Positions 1 to 9,576 are shown, counted from the stretch's first letter. The stretch is 32,031 nucleotides of DNA from an uncultured Acidobacteriia bacterium (GCA_903909435.1 CAIVVT010000067.1:1-32031), one strand, 5' to 3'. Made by a program: numbers and translations. Notes: generated by a model not told the origin, from the letters alone.

Positions 1-109
1 ATGCGATCGTCGATAGAAATCTTCTATACAGGGTAATACAAAAACAAATGGCAGCACAACCATCCAACCCACGAACCTGAAAGGACTTATGCGATGAGGA
101 AAGGGCGCG

Positions 110-910
110 CTACGCCAGCTCGCAGTAAACTCCCGCTAGGCGCAGGCCCGGCGCATTCTCGCACGGGCATCCGCCTTGCATTATGGCGGAGACCATGTTG
201 ACCGGCGCGGCGAAGCTGATGCGATCGTCGATGGCCGTCAGCAGGAAAGTCTGGGTGCCGCCGCCCGACGCCCCCGTAATCCCCACCCGCGCGCCATCCA
301 CATCGGCTAGTGAAAGGACGAAGTCCAGAGCGCGAATCGAATTCCAGGTCTGCAGGCCCAGCGGGCCGAAACTCCACAGTTGTTCTTTCGGGCCTCCGAA
401 GATGTGCGGGGTCTGGATGTTGTCGTTGTATCCTGCCATGTCGTAGGCGAACGCGACGTAACCTTGCCGCGCCAGATTGATACCCTCTGTCGGAGGCGAG
501 TTCAGTTGCTGGTTCTCCACTCGCCCGTAGTCCCAATGGCCCTGCGCAATCAGGACCGCCGGATGTTTGCCGCCCGCCCCGCGGGGTCTGTAGAGGTTGC
601 CGCCCATGTAGTAGCCGGGCATCGTCTCCAGGTAGACCTTCTCTATGGAATAGCCCTCACGGTCGAGACGCCCAAACACCCGCGGATGCATGTCGGTCTT
701 GGGCGGGATCGGCAGTAGTCCCGCAGCCGACAGGATCTGCTGGCGCAGCGCTACCTTTCGCGCCTGCCATTCCGCCAGCGTCCCGTAGGCGGGCAAGACG
801 AAATGAGTGTCTGTGTTGGGAGTATAGGTGTTGCGGGCGTCCTGCTTACCACCAGCCGAAACGGCAGCGGCGGCGAGCAGAACCAGCGCGACGGGCCGGA
901 TTGGATTCAT
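110..910 (-). CDS. Secreted alpha/beta hydrolase (acetyl-xylan-esterase-like), apparently truncated
   Basis: The 266-aa product starts with a hydrophobic signal peptide (about residues 5-20, ending near SAGG) and continues as an alpha/beta hydrolase of the type annotated as acetyl xylan esterase or dienelactone hydrolase. Visible parts are the module YSIEKVYLE..P followed by NLYRP (residues 87-110), an oxyanion-region GHW near 124-126, and the nucleophile elbow GASGGG with Ser215. The protein ends at residue 266, about 50 residues after the serine, so the strands that should carry the catalytic Asp and His are missing. Similarity to the expected fold is lost after ENAPGLRL (around base 145); none of the minus-strand frames beyond looks like the rest of the family, so this is a breakpoint rather than a single frameshift. 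It is paralogous to the next gene, transcribed in the same direction. Probably inactive; a functional short variant cannot be excluded. Confidence 0.72.
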   Translation of the reverse strand: MNPIRPVALVLLAAAAVSAGGKQDARNTYTPNTDTHFVLPAYGTLAEWQARKVALRQQILSAAGLLPIPPKTDMHPRVFGRLDREGYSIEKVYLETMPGYYMGGNLYRPRGAGGKHPAVLIAQGHWDYGRVENQQLNSPPTEGINLARQGYVAFAYDMAGYNDNIQTPHIFGGPKEQLWSFGPLGLQTWNSIRALDFVLSLADVDGARVGITGASGGGTQTFLLTAIDDRISFAAPVNMVSAIMQGGCPCENAPGLRLAGVYCELA

Positions 911-1165
911 CAGCTCAGTCCCCTTCCATCCAAGAGTCTCTGCTTTGGCTCAGCCTGAGATGGAGAGCTTACACTCTCCCCCTGGTCAGTATTCCACCCT
1001 TCCCGATAGGGCGAATCAACGCGTCGGCACTTCCACGCCGGGCACGATTTTGGGTAGTCCGTCAGGAGGGTCGCACTCCTACTAATCGTCTCGATAATGT
1101 CCAGTGTTCAGCATAGTCGGAGTGTGTTGCTTGTGGAGACACTCCGGACGGGTTGGAACGTCCGT
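911..1165. other. Intergenic region between the two hydrolase genes
   Basis: No convincing coding sequence is seen on either strand. The region holds two small hairpins: AGGAG/CTCCT at 1064-1080 and a longer one at 1118-1146, listed separately. It should contain the promoter for the truncated hydrolase, but I see no clear -10/-35 pair. Confidence 0.5.
1118..1146 (-). terminator. Stem-loop after the two-module hydrolase gene
   Basis: CGGAGTGT (1118-1125) pairs perfectly with ACACTCCG (1139-1146) around a 13-base loop, about 20 bases after the stop codon of the minus-strand gene ending at 1166. There is no T-run behind it, so it is a weak candidate for an intrinsic terminator and may only protect the 3' end of the mRNA. 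Confidence 0.4.
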
Positions 1166-3286
1166 CTATCTGAAAATCTGGTCGAGCACACGGCTGACCG
1201 GCTGGTCGAATCCCTCGCCTCGGGTGACGTGAACGTGTGCTTGCCCATATACCGCGCGAACGTCCGGTGCGGCCAGCGTCTGGCCCAGCGGGTTCACCGT
1301 GTTGATCAGCCAGACCGGACGCGGCGCGAAGGCAGCGGCCAGATCCGGCAGGTCGTAGAACTTCAATGCCGACGGCACGATCTGCTCGAACATCTGGCGG
1401 TGAATTCGATGCCTGACAACAGCGTCGTAGCTCACCAGCATTTCCTCCAGCACCAGCCGCTTGATTCGCTGATCGAGAGCTGCGGCGTGCAGCATGGCGA
1501 CCGCGGCCGACCGTCGCCCGAATCCGCTGATGTTCGAGACATCGACTTCGCTGCGAGCCGCCAGCAGATCGACCCCTCGGGTGATATCCGCCGCGCGCAT
1601 ACCCACCAGCGTCTTGCCCAACAGGATCGCAGTCTCCGCACTGTCGTGGTCGGCAAAATAGCGGAAGAAATAGTCGTGCTCTTCAAGCGCCGGACGCGTT
1701 TCCCCCAGGCCGCGTGCGTCCACGGCCAACACGACATTGCCCTTGTGGACCAGTAGTTCCGCAGCCTCGCCTGAAGCGCGTTTGCCGTCGCCATCGACGA
1801 TCAGAATCGCAGGCGCCTTCCCGCCGTGCGTCTCCGGCACATACAAAACGGCTGGAATCAGGATGCCAGGCTCGCTCTCGTAAGTCAGTTTCTCAATGCG
1901 ATATCCGTTGCGTTGCAGGGTCCCATAGGTCTTCATGTTCAGGCCGCCGGAGCTGGGACGGAACGCAGCGATCTGCTTCACCTTCTCCAGCGCGAGCGCC
2001 GGGCGGCTCGCCTTCACAGCTTCGTAGCGTTTGAGATTCAGTGAGAACACATCTTCGCCGTGCAGCGACGTGGAAACCTGACCTGTCGCCGTCGCCCACA
2101 GTTGTTCGGAGGTCGCAATCGGCACGTCACGTTCCGCGCCGTCGTCGCCCTCCGGCTTCAGCCAGCGCCCGAACCAGCGGTACGCCGCCTCGCGGCGCGG
2201 CTTCGAGTAGCCGTGCCCGTCGTCGACTTCCACTTTCTGCAGCTTGTCCGCGCTGCCCAGCGACCCGTAGACGCGCTGCGCCTCGTCGAACGCTTCGCGG
2301 ACTCCTCCAATCGGAAAGAAGTCGCGAATCGCCGACAGCACCAGGAACGGCTTCGGCGCGAAGCTGTAGATGAAGTCGGGAAAGTCCAGCTCGTGCTGGA
2401 GCCAGCCAGGGAACACTTGCTCGGCGTCCTGCGGCCCGAGCGCGTCAAGCAGCACCCGCCACGAGTTGATGTAGCAGGATGGCGCAGCAACTTGGATGCG
2501 GTCGTCCAGCGCCGACAGGTAGGTGGTGAGCGTGCCCCCGCCGGAGTTGCCCGTGGCGCCGACCCGCTTGGCGTCCACTTCCGGGCGCGACAGCAGATAA
2601 TCCAGGGCGCGCATCCCATCCCAGATGGTGTAACGGGCCAGCGCGTCGCCCACCAGCATGCACTGCGCGCCGAGTTCAGTGTGCTCCACCGTCGAGGCGA
2701 AGAACTTCGAATCGTTCCAGTCCGGATCGTAGAACTGCTTGCGCTCCTCCTGCCCGACCGGATCCCACGCCAGTACAACGTATCCCCTCCGGGCCAGCGA
2801 TCCGGCGACCTGTTGCCAGGCGGCATGCGACTTGCCGCCGAGCTCGTGCCCCAACGGGAATAGGATGGCGGGGTAGGGCGGCTCGCCTTGTTTCGGCAGA
2901 TAGAGATTCGCCGTAACGAAGAAGTGCGGCTGGCTCTCGAAGACGACTTTTTCAATCCTGTAGTCGCCCTGGTCGAGCACCCCCGTAACGCGCGCGTTGA
3001 GCGGCGTGCGTTCGGGCAGCCCGCCAATCGACTCGAAAATCGTGTCTCGCACCAGTTTTCGCCGCGCGGCAATCCCGTCCAGCGTGGATATCCCGGCCAC
3101 CGCTTCGGTCCGCCGCCTCAGGTGGTCGTTCACTTCCTGAGAAAGCCGCTCCGGCAGCATCTTTCGAATGCCGTGGAACTCGTCCAGGCTGCCCAGGAAA
3201 TCGAGATCGGATTTCTCTTGGGCAGGCGCAGCCAAAGGCGCGAACAGAACTAGTCCCAGTGCGGCAAGCGGACGAATCGAGGCCAT
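1166..3286 (-). CDS. Secreted two-module alpha/beta hydrolase (acetyl-xylan-esterase-like)
   Basis: The 706-aa protein has a signal peptide (residues 1-22, cleavage near APAQ). Module 1 (about 80-380) is a complete-looking alpha/beta hydrolase: elbow GNSGGG with Ser248, a likely acid Asp322 in AIRDFFP, and DGHGYS with His358. Module 2 (about 445-700) repeats the same start (YGTLQRNGYRIEKLTYES) but at the elbow position reads SGFGRRS (587-593), with no serine in a GxSxG setting, so it is probably a non-catalytic or regulatory copy. The family acts on esterified polysaccharides or related esters outside the cytoplasm; the actual substrate is not readable. The gene lies 129 bp behind the large operon starting at 15275 and in the same direction; no obvious terminator separates them. 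No strong ribosome binding site precedes the ATG. Family assignment is firm, substrate is not. Confidence 0.85.
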   Translation of the reverse strand: MASIRPLAALGLVLFAPLAAPAQEKSDLDFLGSLDEFHGIRKMLPERLSQEVNDHLRRRTEAVAGISTLDGIAARRKLVRDTIFESIGGLPERTPLNARVTGVLDQGDYRIEKVVFESQPHFFVTANLYLPKQGEPPYPAILFPLGHELGGKSHAAWQQVAGSLARRGYVVLAWDPVGQEERKQFYDPDWNDSKFFASTVEHTELGAQCMLVGDALARYTIWDGMRALDYLLSRPEVDAKRVGATGNSGGGTLTTYLSALDDRIQVAAPSCYINSWRVLLDALGPQDAEQVFPGWLQHELDFPDFIYSFAPKPFLVLSAIRDFFPIGGVREAFDEAQRVYGSLGSADKLQKVEVDDGHGYSKPRREAAYRWFGRWLKPEGDDGAERDVPIATSEQLWATATGQVSTSLHGEDVFSLNLKRYEAVKASRPALALEKVKQIAAFRPSSGGLNMKTYGTLQRNGYRIEKLTYESEPGILIPAVLYVPETHGGKAPAILIVDGDGKRASGEAAELLVHKGNVVLAVDARGLGETRPALEEHDYFFRYFADHDSAETAILLGKTLVGMRAADITRGVDLLAARSEVDVSNISGFGRRSAAVAMLHAAALDQRIKRLVLEEMLVSYDAVVRHRIHRQMFEQIVPSALKFYDLPDLAAAFAPRPVWLINTVNPLGQTLAAPDVRAVYGQAHVHVTRGEGFDQPVSRVLDQIFR

Positions 3287-3415
3287 GGTGGGCAGGATAC
3301 ACGCTTTCGGATCTCAATCCCAAGCGACACGGCTTCTGCCGGATGATCGCTGGGTCCCGGCTGAATGTTGAGGCCAACCTGCCGTCACGTCCAGTCGGCT
3401 GTTCATCCCCGGCGG

Positions 3416-5068
3416 CTACGGGTCCAGAATGTCGAAAGCGAGTCCGCTCGAACCCTCCCCACGGCCCGCCCGGCGGCGGCGCGCAGTCCACATCGCCGTG
3501 CGCCCGTCCTGCCACCGTGCGTAGCGGTAGATGCGGTCAAGTTGCACGCCTTCGCGCGGAACCTCTTCCTCGAACAACCACAATCGCCCGCCTGAGTCGT
3601 TGGCCTGCAGCAGCCGCCCGAGCGGCTCAACCGCCTGCGGCATTCCACCCGCGTCCGCCTCCATCGGCACCAGCCGCAATCGAATCGATTGCTGGCCCGC
3701 CAGCTGCTCCGGCGCCAGCGGAATCCAGTAATCCGGCACCACCGTCTCCACGCGGTAAGCGGGTAATTCGGGCGTTCCGGGCGGGAGTTTGCCCGGTGCA
3801 ACCCAGTTCGACCGCCGGTCGATGCTGCGCTCCAGGTCGTCTTCGACCCGCGACTCCACCGCCCAGGCCAGGTCGGCCATTTCGTCGCGCAGGAACAGCA
3901 AGCTCTCCACCGGAGCGCTGTCCGTCGTGTAGCCGGCCGTCGGCGGCAGGAACAACGCGTCCTGCGCCTTATGCGCGACGCCGAGCGTGTCGAGCGAGAA
4001 CAGGTTCCACTGCGGCTCGCCGTCACCCGCCCGCGCCAGCACCAGATTCCGTCCGAACACATCGGTGACCACGACGTTGTCGAGGATCGTCAGCGATCCC
4101 ACCGGCAGCTTGATCGGAAGCACGAACCAGTCGTTGCCGTAGACTGTCGCGAACTCGACCAGCAGCAGCCGTCCGATGTCGTTCGAGGCAGCATCGGTCG
4201 ATCCGAAATCGTAGCGCGAATCCTCCATCGACCAGAACCGCGGCAGCGGCATCCCGCCATAGCGCACCGGGGTTGGAACCGCGCGGATGTTGATCGGGAT
4301 GGACGCCGCGTCGGGTCCGGCGGCGGCGCTTGGATCGATGTCGAAATCAAACCAGTCCAGGCCGTCGCCAAGGTACTGTTTGGCGGTCAGCACGGTTCCG
4401 CCCGCCGCTTTGCTCGACAGCGAGAAGCCGTATTCCAGGCGGTGTTCCTGCCACGTCACGGCGCTGCCGGAGCCCGGCGCAGTGTGGATCTCCTCGGCGT
4501 ACCACGCCAGCCAGTTGGCGGCAACAGCAGCGATGGCATCGACGTCGCCTGGAGCGACGACTACACCGGCAGGCTGGCCAGCGGCAAGCGCGACCGCTGC
4601 GTCGTGCAGCGTCAAGCCATCCGGCGTGCGCCGTGCGACCGCGGCCATCATCGGATCGGCGGTGAAGGCCGGCCCCGCCAGCAGCGCTTCCGGGAACGGG
4701 TGCGCTGCTGCGAATCGCGGACAGTATCGATCCAGCCCCGCGCCCCTCAGCAGGCGCAGAAAATGCGCCCCCGCCTCGACGCGCTCGCGCAGGTCGGGCG
4801 CGGCCTCGTCCTCGGGCTCCACCAGCGCGTCCAGCGGATTGAGCGCCGGATCGAATTGCGACCACGCCGCTTGCTTCGCGCCGCGCCACCCGTTCACCGC
4901 GGTGGACTCGCCGGCCACGGTCACCACCGCCGGCGTGCCCGCGTCCTTGGCGTGGAATTCGCCCACCTGCCACTGCCGCGCCAGCAGCCACAGCGGGTCG
5001 TGGATTCTCGCCGCCAGCCCTTCCTCGATGCCGCTCGAACGCGGCGACGGCTCCAGTCTCCAACTCAT
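3416..5068 (-). CDS. Conserved protein of unknown function, fourth gene of the large operon
   Basis: The 550-aa protein (start ATG at 5068) has no signal peptide or membrane segment. The open frame extends to 5635, but the chosen ATG overlaps the stop of the preceding gene as ATGA and has a GGGGGTGA purine stretch 6 bases before it; the extra 189 residues would be an Arg/Gly/Ala-rich shadow of the upstream gene. Notable motifs: DPLWLLARQWQVGEF near residues 24-38, GNDWFVLPIKLPVGS near 309, and FLRDEMADLAWAVE near 390. I recall very similar phrases in uncharacterised proteins of actinobacteria, myxobacteria and others, always in large operons, but cannot name a domain. The strong conservation of Trp, Arg and Asp in these blocks suggests a structured protein, possibly a binding or assembly partner of the other operon products. 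Function unknown. Confidence 0.8.
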   Translation of the reverse strand: MSWRLEPSPRSSGIEEGLAARIHDPLWLLARQWQVGEFHAKDAGTPAVVTVAGESTAVNGWRGAKQAAWSQFDPALNPLDALVEPEDEAAPDLRERVEAGAHFLRLLRGAGLDRYCPRFAAAHPFPEALLAGPAFTADPMMAAVARRTPDGLTLHDAAVALAAGQPAGVVVAPGDVDAIAAVAANWLAWYAEEIHTAPGSGSAVTWQEHRLEYGFSLSSKAAGGTVLTAKQYLGDGLDWFDFDIDPSAAAGPDAASIPINIRAVPTPVRYGGMPLPRFWSMEDSRYDFGSTDAASNDIGRLLLVEFATVYGNDWFVLPIKLPVGSLTILDNVVVTDVFGRNLVLARAGDGEPQWNLFSLDTLGVAHKAQDALFLPPTAGYTTDSAPVESLLFLRDEMADLAWAVESRVEDDLERSIDRRSNWVAPGKLPPGTPELPAYRVETVVPDYWIPLAPEQLAGQQSIRLRLVPMEADAGGMPQAVEPLGRLLQANDSGGRLWLFEEEVPREGVQLDRIYRYARWQDGRTAMWTARRRRAGRGEGSSGLAFDILDP

Positions 5069-8000
5069 GGCGTCACCCCCGCGCCGGCCACCATGTCGTC
5101 CACGTTCGACATGCTGTGAAGCGCCGGCAGCACACGGCCCATGCGCGGCAGATCCCCGATGTCCACCGTCCGGATCTTCGCCAGGTCGAGCGTCTCCCGC
5201 ACCGTGTCCAACAGCACGTCGAGCGACCAGCCACGCCCCGGATCGGGCGCAATCGCGAGCAGCAGGCATTGGGGCGCGGACGCGTCGGGCGTGTCCAGGC
5301 TGAAACTCATGCCGGTTACCTCGGATGACTCGTAGCCGCGCGCCGCGGTGGCCACCGACGTCAAGCCGGGCAGCTGCTCCGTCCAGTTGTCGCACACGAA
5401 ACCGCAGAATTCGGCGGTGGGATCGATGGGCGCGGGCGTGGAAACAACGGCTGCCACCCGCGCTTTCGGCGGGGCTTTGCCCGGAAACGGGATGCCCACC
5501 CAGGGCGGCGCAGCCTCCACCGGCAATTGAGCCGTGGCCAGGCTGGCCGCCGTTCCCGATAAGGCTTCCGAGGCGAGCAGCGTGTCGTGCAGCGCCGCCA
5601 GATTCGGGCGGACCCGGGCCGTTCGCCGCAGCCACGCCATCATCGCGGCCTTGTCCGCTCCCACCGGCGCCGCCGCGGGCGCGAACGAACCGGCGTAGGC
5701 CGAATTCGCTGGCAGCAGGAACGTGGGGACCATCGGCACGTTCGAACCAGTGATCCCTTTGACGTAGTCGGTAGCCACAGCCAGCCAGGCGCTGACGTCC
5801 GCAGCCTTGGACCCCGCCCCGGGTGCGGCCGGCCGGGCGATTGCCGCAAGCGGGCCAACCGTCGCCAGCACCGCCCCGGCTTGTCCGCCCAGGGACGCCA
5901 CCACCGCAGGCGTGGAGTCGGCGGGCGAGACCGGCCAGGCTCCCGCGATTCCTTGATCCGCCACCCCGATCAGTGCGGAGCGCAGCGCGGTTACCGCCGC
6001 GAGAATCGCAGCCGCTCCCGCGGCTTCGTCGAGCGCTTTCGCCGCCCGCGCCAGCACGTCGACGGCGTTCGAGAACGACGCCTCCAGCGCCGCGATCCGG
6101 CCGTCCAACTCGGCGCTATTCAGCCCCGTCACCGGCGAGCTGTCGGGCCCCTGTACATGCTGCGGGGCGAGCGGAGAGGCCTTGCCGAGCGTGGCCCGGA
6201 TGCGGGCGGCGAGACTCAATAGCTCGGCGAAGCCCGGCGTGCCGTCGGCGGCGGGGACGGTGGAGACCGCGACAACGCTGCCGGCCGGTTGACGGGCCGA
6301 CACCGCTTCGACGATGCGGTATTCAAGCTGCGCGGGCGCGCCGGCTGCCTCGACCGCCACGTCGAGTGCGCACAGCCCCAGCGAGTCCAACCCGATCACG
6401 ACTACAGAGGCGGCCGCGCCCGGCGGAGTGACGTTGACCCCAATCCGCCACAGCGCGGGCGGGCCGAGCATGTTCGCGGCCCACGCATCCAGATGCGGTT
6501 CAACTCTCGCCCGGGGCCTGTTCGTCACCCACCCCGCTGCGGGAGAGCGCCACGCGGCGGGCAGCAGCGCGCCCACGTTCCAGCTCAGCGGGCGTCCGCT
6601 GCGCGGGGTGCGCACCACTTCAAAGCGGTCCGGCACGGGCTCGCCGCGCCCGATCGTATCCGCGGCCAGGCCCGCGCGCAGCGGACTGCCGCCCACCAGG
6701 TGGTGCACGCTTTCCGCCAGCAGCAGATCGCCCAGAGCGTCGAAGGAATTCACCAGATCGTCGAGCAGCACGCCCACCTGGGGTAAGGCCGCGAAGAGCG
6801 CCCGCACCGCATCCCGCTGGCGGTACAGCGCCAGCCCGTCCACCACGTTGCGCGCCGCGATTGCTTCCTTGGCGGCGGTTCCATTCGCGTCTCCATCGGG
6901 TCCCACAGGCAGCGGAGCGGGGAACTCCACGCGCAGTCCCGCAATCAGACCGTCCAGGCCGGCGTCGTGCAGTCCGCGCTCGAAGCGGTAGCCCAGCAGC
7001 GCTCCCACCGTCTGCCCGTTGGCAACTCCGGCCGCCAGCCAATCCGCCGTGCGCACGCGGCTGGACACCAGATTCACCGCCAGCGCGTCGGGGTGTGCGT
7101 GCGAATCGTAGCCGGCCCGCAGCACGGCGGCGGTGGCCGCGTGGTGCAGCGACGGCGCATGGATGAACTTCTGGTGCGGGCCGGAGTAGGCGGGATTGAA
7201 CCCGGCGGGCGGCACGAGGACCGGAACGCGGTCCGTCCGCACCAGATTCTCCACCCAGCCAAACGCCCCGATGACGACGCCGGTCGGCGCGGCGGCCCGC
7301 AACTGGTCCAGCCGGCGTGCCGCCAGCGAAGTGATCCAGGCGTCCAGGCGGTGGGAAAACACGTCCAGGATTTCGTGCAGCATGCTGTCGTACAACTCGG
7401 GATGAACCTCGCACAGCTCGTCGAATTGGGCCGCGTACTGCTGGGCTAGCGGCAGGTTCTGCTGCACTTGCTTGATCAGATCCGGGTTGGCTGGATTGAC
7501 GAACAGCGCCGCGCACACGATGAAAGCCGCCATCGAATTCAACGAATTCACGCCGCTCACGCTCAGCGGATCGGTGAACCCATCCTGGACTAAGCTGACG
7601 AAAAGATCGGGCGGCGGCGCTCCGGGAAAGGTCTTCACTCCCATCAGGCTCTTATACTTGTCGCGGTAGGCCTGTTGGGCGGCGGGCTGCGTTGCGGCCG
7701 GCTGTTCCAGCACGGCCAGGCCGTCATTCATCAGGCTCTGGAACATCCGCAGAACCGTTTGATCTCCGCCGGCGTCAGTTACGGGCTTTACGCCCAACAC
7801 CTTGGAAAGCTCTGCCGGAGCCGCGTAAAACAACTCGCTGTTCATGGGCAACCCGGGGATGGGAGCCACCGGAAACGGCTTGTCCGCAACCGCCGAGCTG
7901 AAGGGATCGCCGTCAAAGCGCACCAGCACGTCGGAGGACACCGGAAGCCGGCCCAGCACGTCGACGACGGTCTTGTCGGGACTTTTCTTGGGATCGGGGT

Positions 8001-9576
8001 CGGAGCCGGCCACCACGTGCGGTGCGGCCCCAACTCCGGCCAGCCAGTACTGGCGAAACGCTCGCAGCCACTGGATGAAGCTGGCGGTGGGGTCTCCGGC
8101 CGGGACCACCCAGCCGTCCAGCGACAGCGCGGGCAGCAAACCATAAGGCTGTTGCCCGATCCGCAGCACGGGCAGCGTGCCGCGGCTGCGCACCCAACCC
8201 GCCATGTGATCCTGCAGCGCACCGGCGGTGACCAGGTCCGTGTGCAGATGCCAACCGCCTCCCGAAGGCGGCTTGCCCGGCGGCACGTCCCAAGTGGTGT
8301 AGAGCATGGACAGGGCGCGTCCGCCCAGCGCCGGCCACAGATTCCGCTGAACAATTGGGATCACGGACTGTTGGTCGTCCAGCCCGTGGGGCGCGACGCA
8401 CAGCACTTCCGTCCCGTCGATGCCCAGCGCTCGGCTGGCCATGGCCGCATTCTGTTTGCTTGCAGCCACATACGCCGCTCGAGCCTGCTCCACCTCACCC
8501 GGCGTCGGCGGTTCCGGCGCCGACTGCCAGGCCGAACGCGAGGCGGTGGTGTTGTTGGTGGGCGTGCCCGGAGGCAGGAACCCGAGCCCATTGGTGTACT
8601 GATGGGCCAGCAGCGCGGACTGCAGGCGGCGCGCGCCTTCGGCGGGAGGAATGGAAGAACTCACACCCAGCACGAACAGCTGATCCACGCTGAAGTCGGG
8701 ACCGGCGAGCGGGATGCGAACGGCCATCCCAACCGCTACGGCAGCATCGAGATCCACCAGCCAGCGGCTGCCTGCGGAGAACGGCAGATCGGAGGCGGCG
8801 GCGCCGACGCCGGGCGGGCCAAAGCTCACGTCGAGCGAGTCGGGGATCGGCGAGCCATCGACATTGAATAGTTCCTGGCCATCGCGGAAACCGATGATGT
8901 GCCAGTGCTCGGGCAGCAGCGTGGTGCGCGCAGCGCGGGTGAAGTTGCCGGCGCGGGTGGGGACCATGGGCAAAGGCGGTGCCGGCTGCGGGTCGCCCTC
9001 CGGAGTCTCAACCTCTGGCCGCGGCACGGACGGGGTCAGCGCCTCCACCACCCAGGCGGCGCGCAGCGGTTTGATCCGGGCTTTCAGCGCGGTCCACGCG
9101 GCGTCCAGCCGGGCGGGGTTGGGCCCCGCGCCCCAGACTGCATTCCAGTAAACGGTGCCCGCTTCCAGTTCGGCCGCGGTCAGCTCCGGCTCGTGCGTAT
9201 CGACATGGATGTCGTCCGGGTAGACCCGCACGACCAACTCAACCCCGGCGCCAAGGCCGGGGGCAACCGGAAAATACGTGGTTTCGATGCGGACGGGCAG
9301 CAGCACCAGCGGCAGCTTGGGATCCGCGGTGTGCATCGGATCGGCCAGCACGGCGGCTTGATAGGCGGCCTCCGCGGCTGTGGTTTGAGCCTGAACCCTT
9401 TCGACAATCTTGATCTGGGCGACCACCTGCGCCCGCAAGCGTGCGATGGCGGGGGGCGGCAGTTCGCCCGGAGCGTTTTCGAGCTCCAGTTCGAGCTCGT
9501 CGAGCCTGGCTTGCGCAACCGCAAGCTGTGCCTCCAGGGCGCGCATGGTTGATCGCAGTACGAGGATGTCAGCCAT
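5065..9576 (-). CDS. Very large conserved protein of unknown function (1503 aa), third gene of the operon
   Basis: No signal peptide or transmembrane stretch is visible. Residues 1-75 are Ala/Glu/Gln-rich and helical, a probable coiled coil. Then come blocks that look conserved: EHWHIIGFRDGQ with PIPDSLDV (about 220-250), PPGTPTNNTTA (about 335), LRIGQQPYGLLPA (about 470), GAFGWVENL (about 769), KFIHAPSLHHAATAAVLRAGY (800-820), GALLGYRFERGLHD (about 857-870) and a C-terminal domain with PQCLLLAIAPDPG and ETLDLAKIRTVD (about 1430-1475). I recall these phrases from hypothetical proteins of similar size across several phyla, next to relatives of the flanking genes; no enzymatic motif is recognised. 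The start lies 6 bp after the stop of the upstream gene, and the stop overlaps the next start (ATGA), so the products are probably made in coupled amounts. Function unknown; an architectural or scaffold role is only a guess from size and coiled coil. Confidence 0.85.
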   Translation of the reverse strand: MADILVLRSTMRALEAQLAVAQARLDELELELENAPGELPPPAIARLRAQVVAQIKIVERVQAQTTAAEAAYQAAVLADPMHTADPKLPLVLLPVRIETTYFPVAPGLGAGVELVVRVYPDDIHVDTHEPELTAAELEAGTVYWNAVWGAGPNPARLDAAWTALKARIKPLRAAWVVEALTPSVPRPEVETPEGDPQPAPPLPMVPTRAGNFTRAARTTLLPEHWHIIGFRDGQELFNVDGSPIPDSLDVSFGPPGVGAAASDLPFSAGSRWLVDLDAAVAVGMAVRIPLAGPDFSVDQLFVLGVSSSIPPAEGARRLQSALLAHQYTNGLGFLPPGTPTNNTTASRSAWQSAPEPPTPGEVEQARAAYVAASKQNAAMASRALGIDGTEVLCVAPHGLDDQQSVIPIVQRNLWPALGGRALSMLYTTWDVPPGKPPSGGGWHLHTDLVTAGALQDHMAGWVRSRGTLPVLRIGQQPYGLLPALSLDGWVVPAGDPTASFIQWLRAFRQYWLAGVGAAPHVVAGSDPDPKKSPDKTVVDVLGRLPVSSDVLVRFDGDPFSSAVADKPFPVAPIPGLPMNSELFYAAPAELSKVLGVKPVTDAGGDQTVLRMFQSLMNDGLAVLEQPAATQPAAQQAYRDKYKSLMGVKTFPGAPPPDLFVSLVQDGFTDPLSVSGVNSLNSMAAFIVCAALFVNPANPDLIKQVQQNLPLAQQYAAQFDELCEVHPELYDSMLHEILDVFSHRLDAWITSLAARRLDQLRAAAPTGVVIGAFGWVENLVRTDRVPVLVPPAGFNPAYSGPHQKFIHAPSLHHAATAAVLRAGYDSHAHPDALAVNLVSSRVRTADWLAAGVANGQTVGALLGYRFERGLHDAGLDGLIAGLRVEFPAPLPVGPDGDANGTAAKEAIAARNVVDGLALYRQRDAVRALFAALPQVGVLLDDLVNSFDALGDLLLAESVHHLVGGSPLRAGLAADTIGRGEPVPDRFEVVRTPRSGRPLSWNVGALLPAAWRSPAAGWVTNRPRARVEPHLDAWAANMLGPPALWRIGVNVTPPGAAASVVVIGLDSLGLCALDVAVEAAGAPAQLEYRIVEAVSARQPAGSVVAVSTVPAADGTPGFAELLSLAARIRATLGKASPLAPQHVQGPDSSPVTGLNSAELDGRIAALEASFSNAVDVLARAAKALDEAAGAAAILAAVTALRSALIGVADQGIAGAWPVSPADSTPAVVASLGGQAGAVLATVGPLAAIARPAAPGAGSKAADVSAWLAVATDYVKGITGSNVPMVPTFLLPANSAYAGSFAPAAAPVGADKAAMMAWLRRTARVRPNLAALHDTLLASEALSGTAASLATAQLPVEAAPPWVGIPFPGKAPPKARVAAVVSTPAPIDPTAEFCGFVCDNWTEQLPGLTSVATAARGYESSEVTGMSFSLDTPDASAPQCLLLAIAPDPGRGWSLDVLLDTVRETLDLAKIRTVDIGDLPRMGRVLPALHSMSNVDDMVAGAGVTP

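Noticed and set aside
5069..5635. N-terminal extension of the 550-aa protein by 189 residues
   Set aside because: It reads the end of the 1503-aa gene in another frame, is Arg/Gly/Ala-rich, and the ATGA overlap at 5068 is the natural start.
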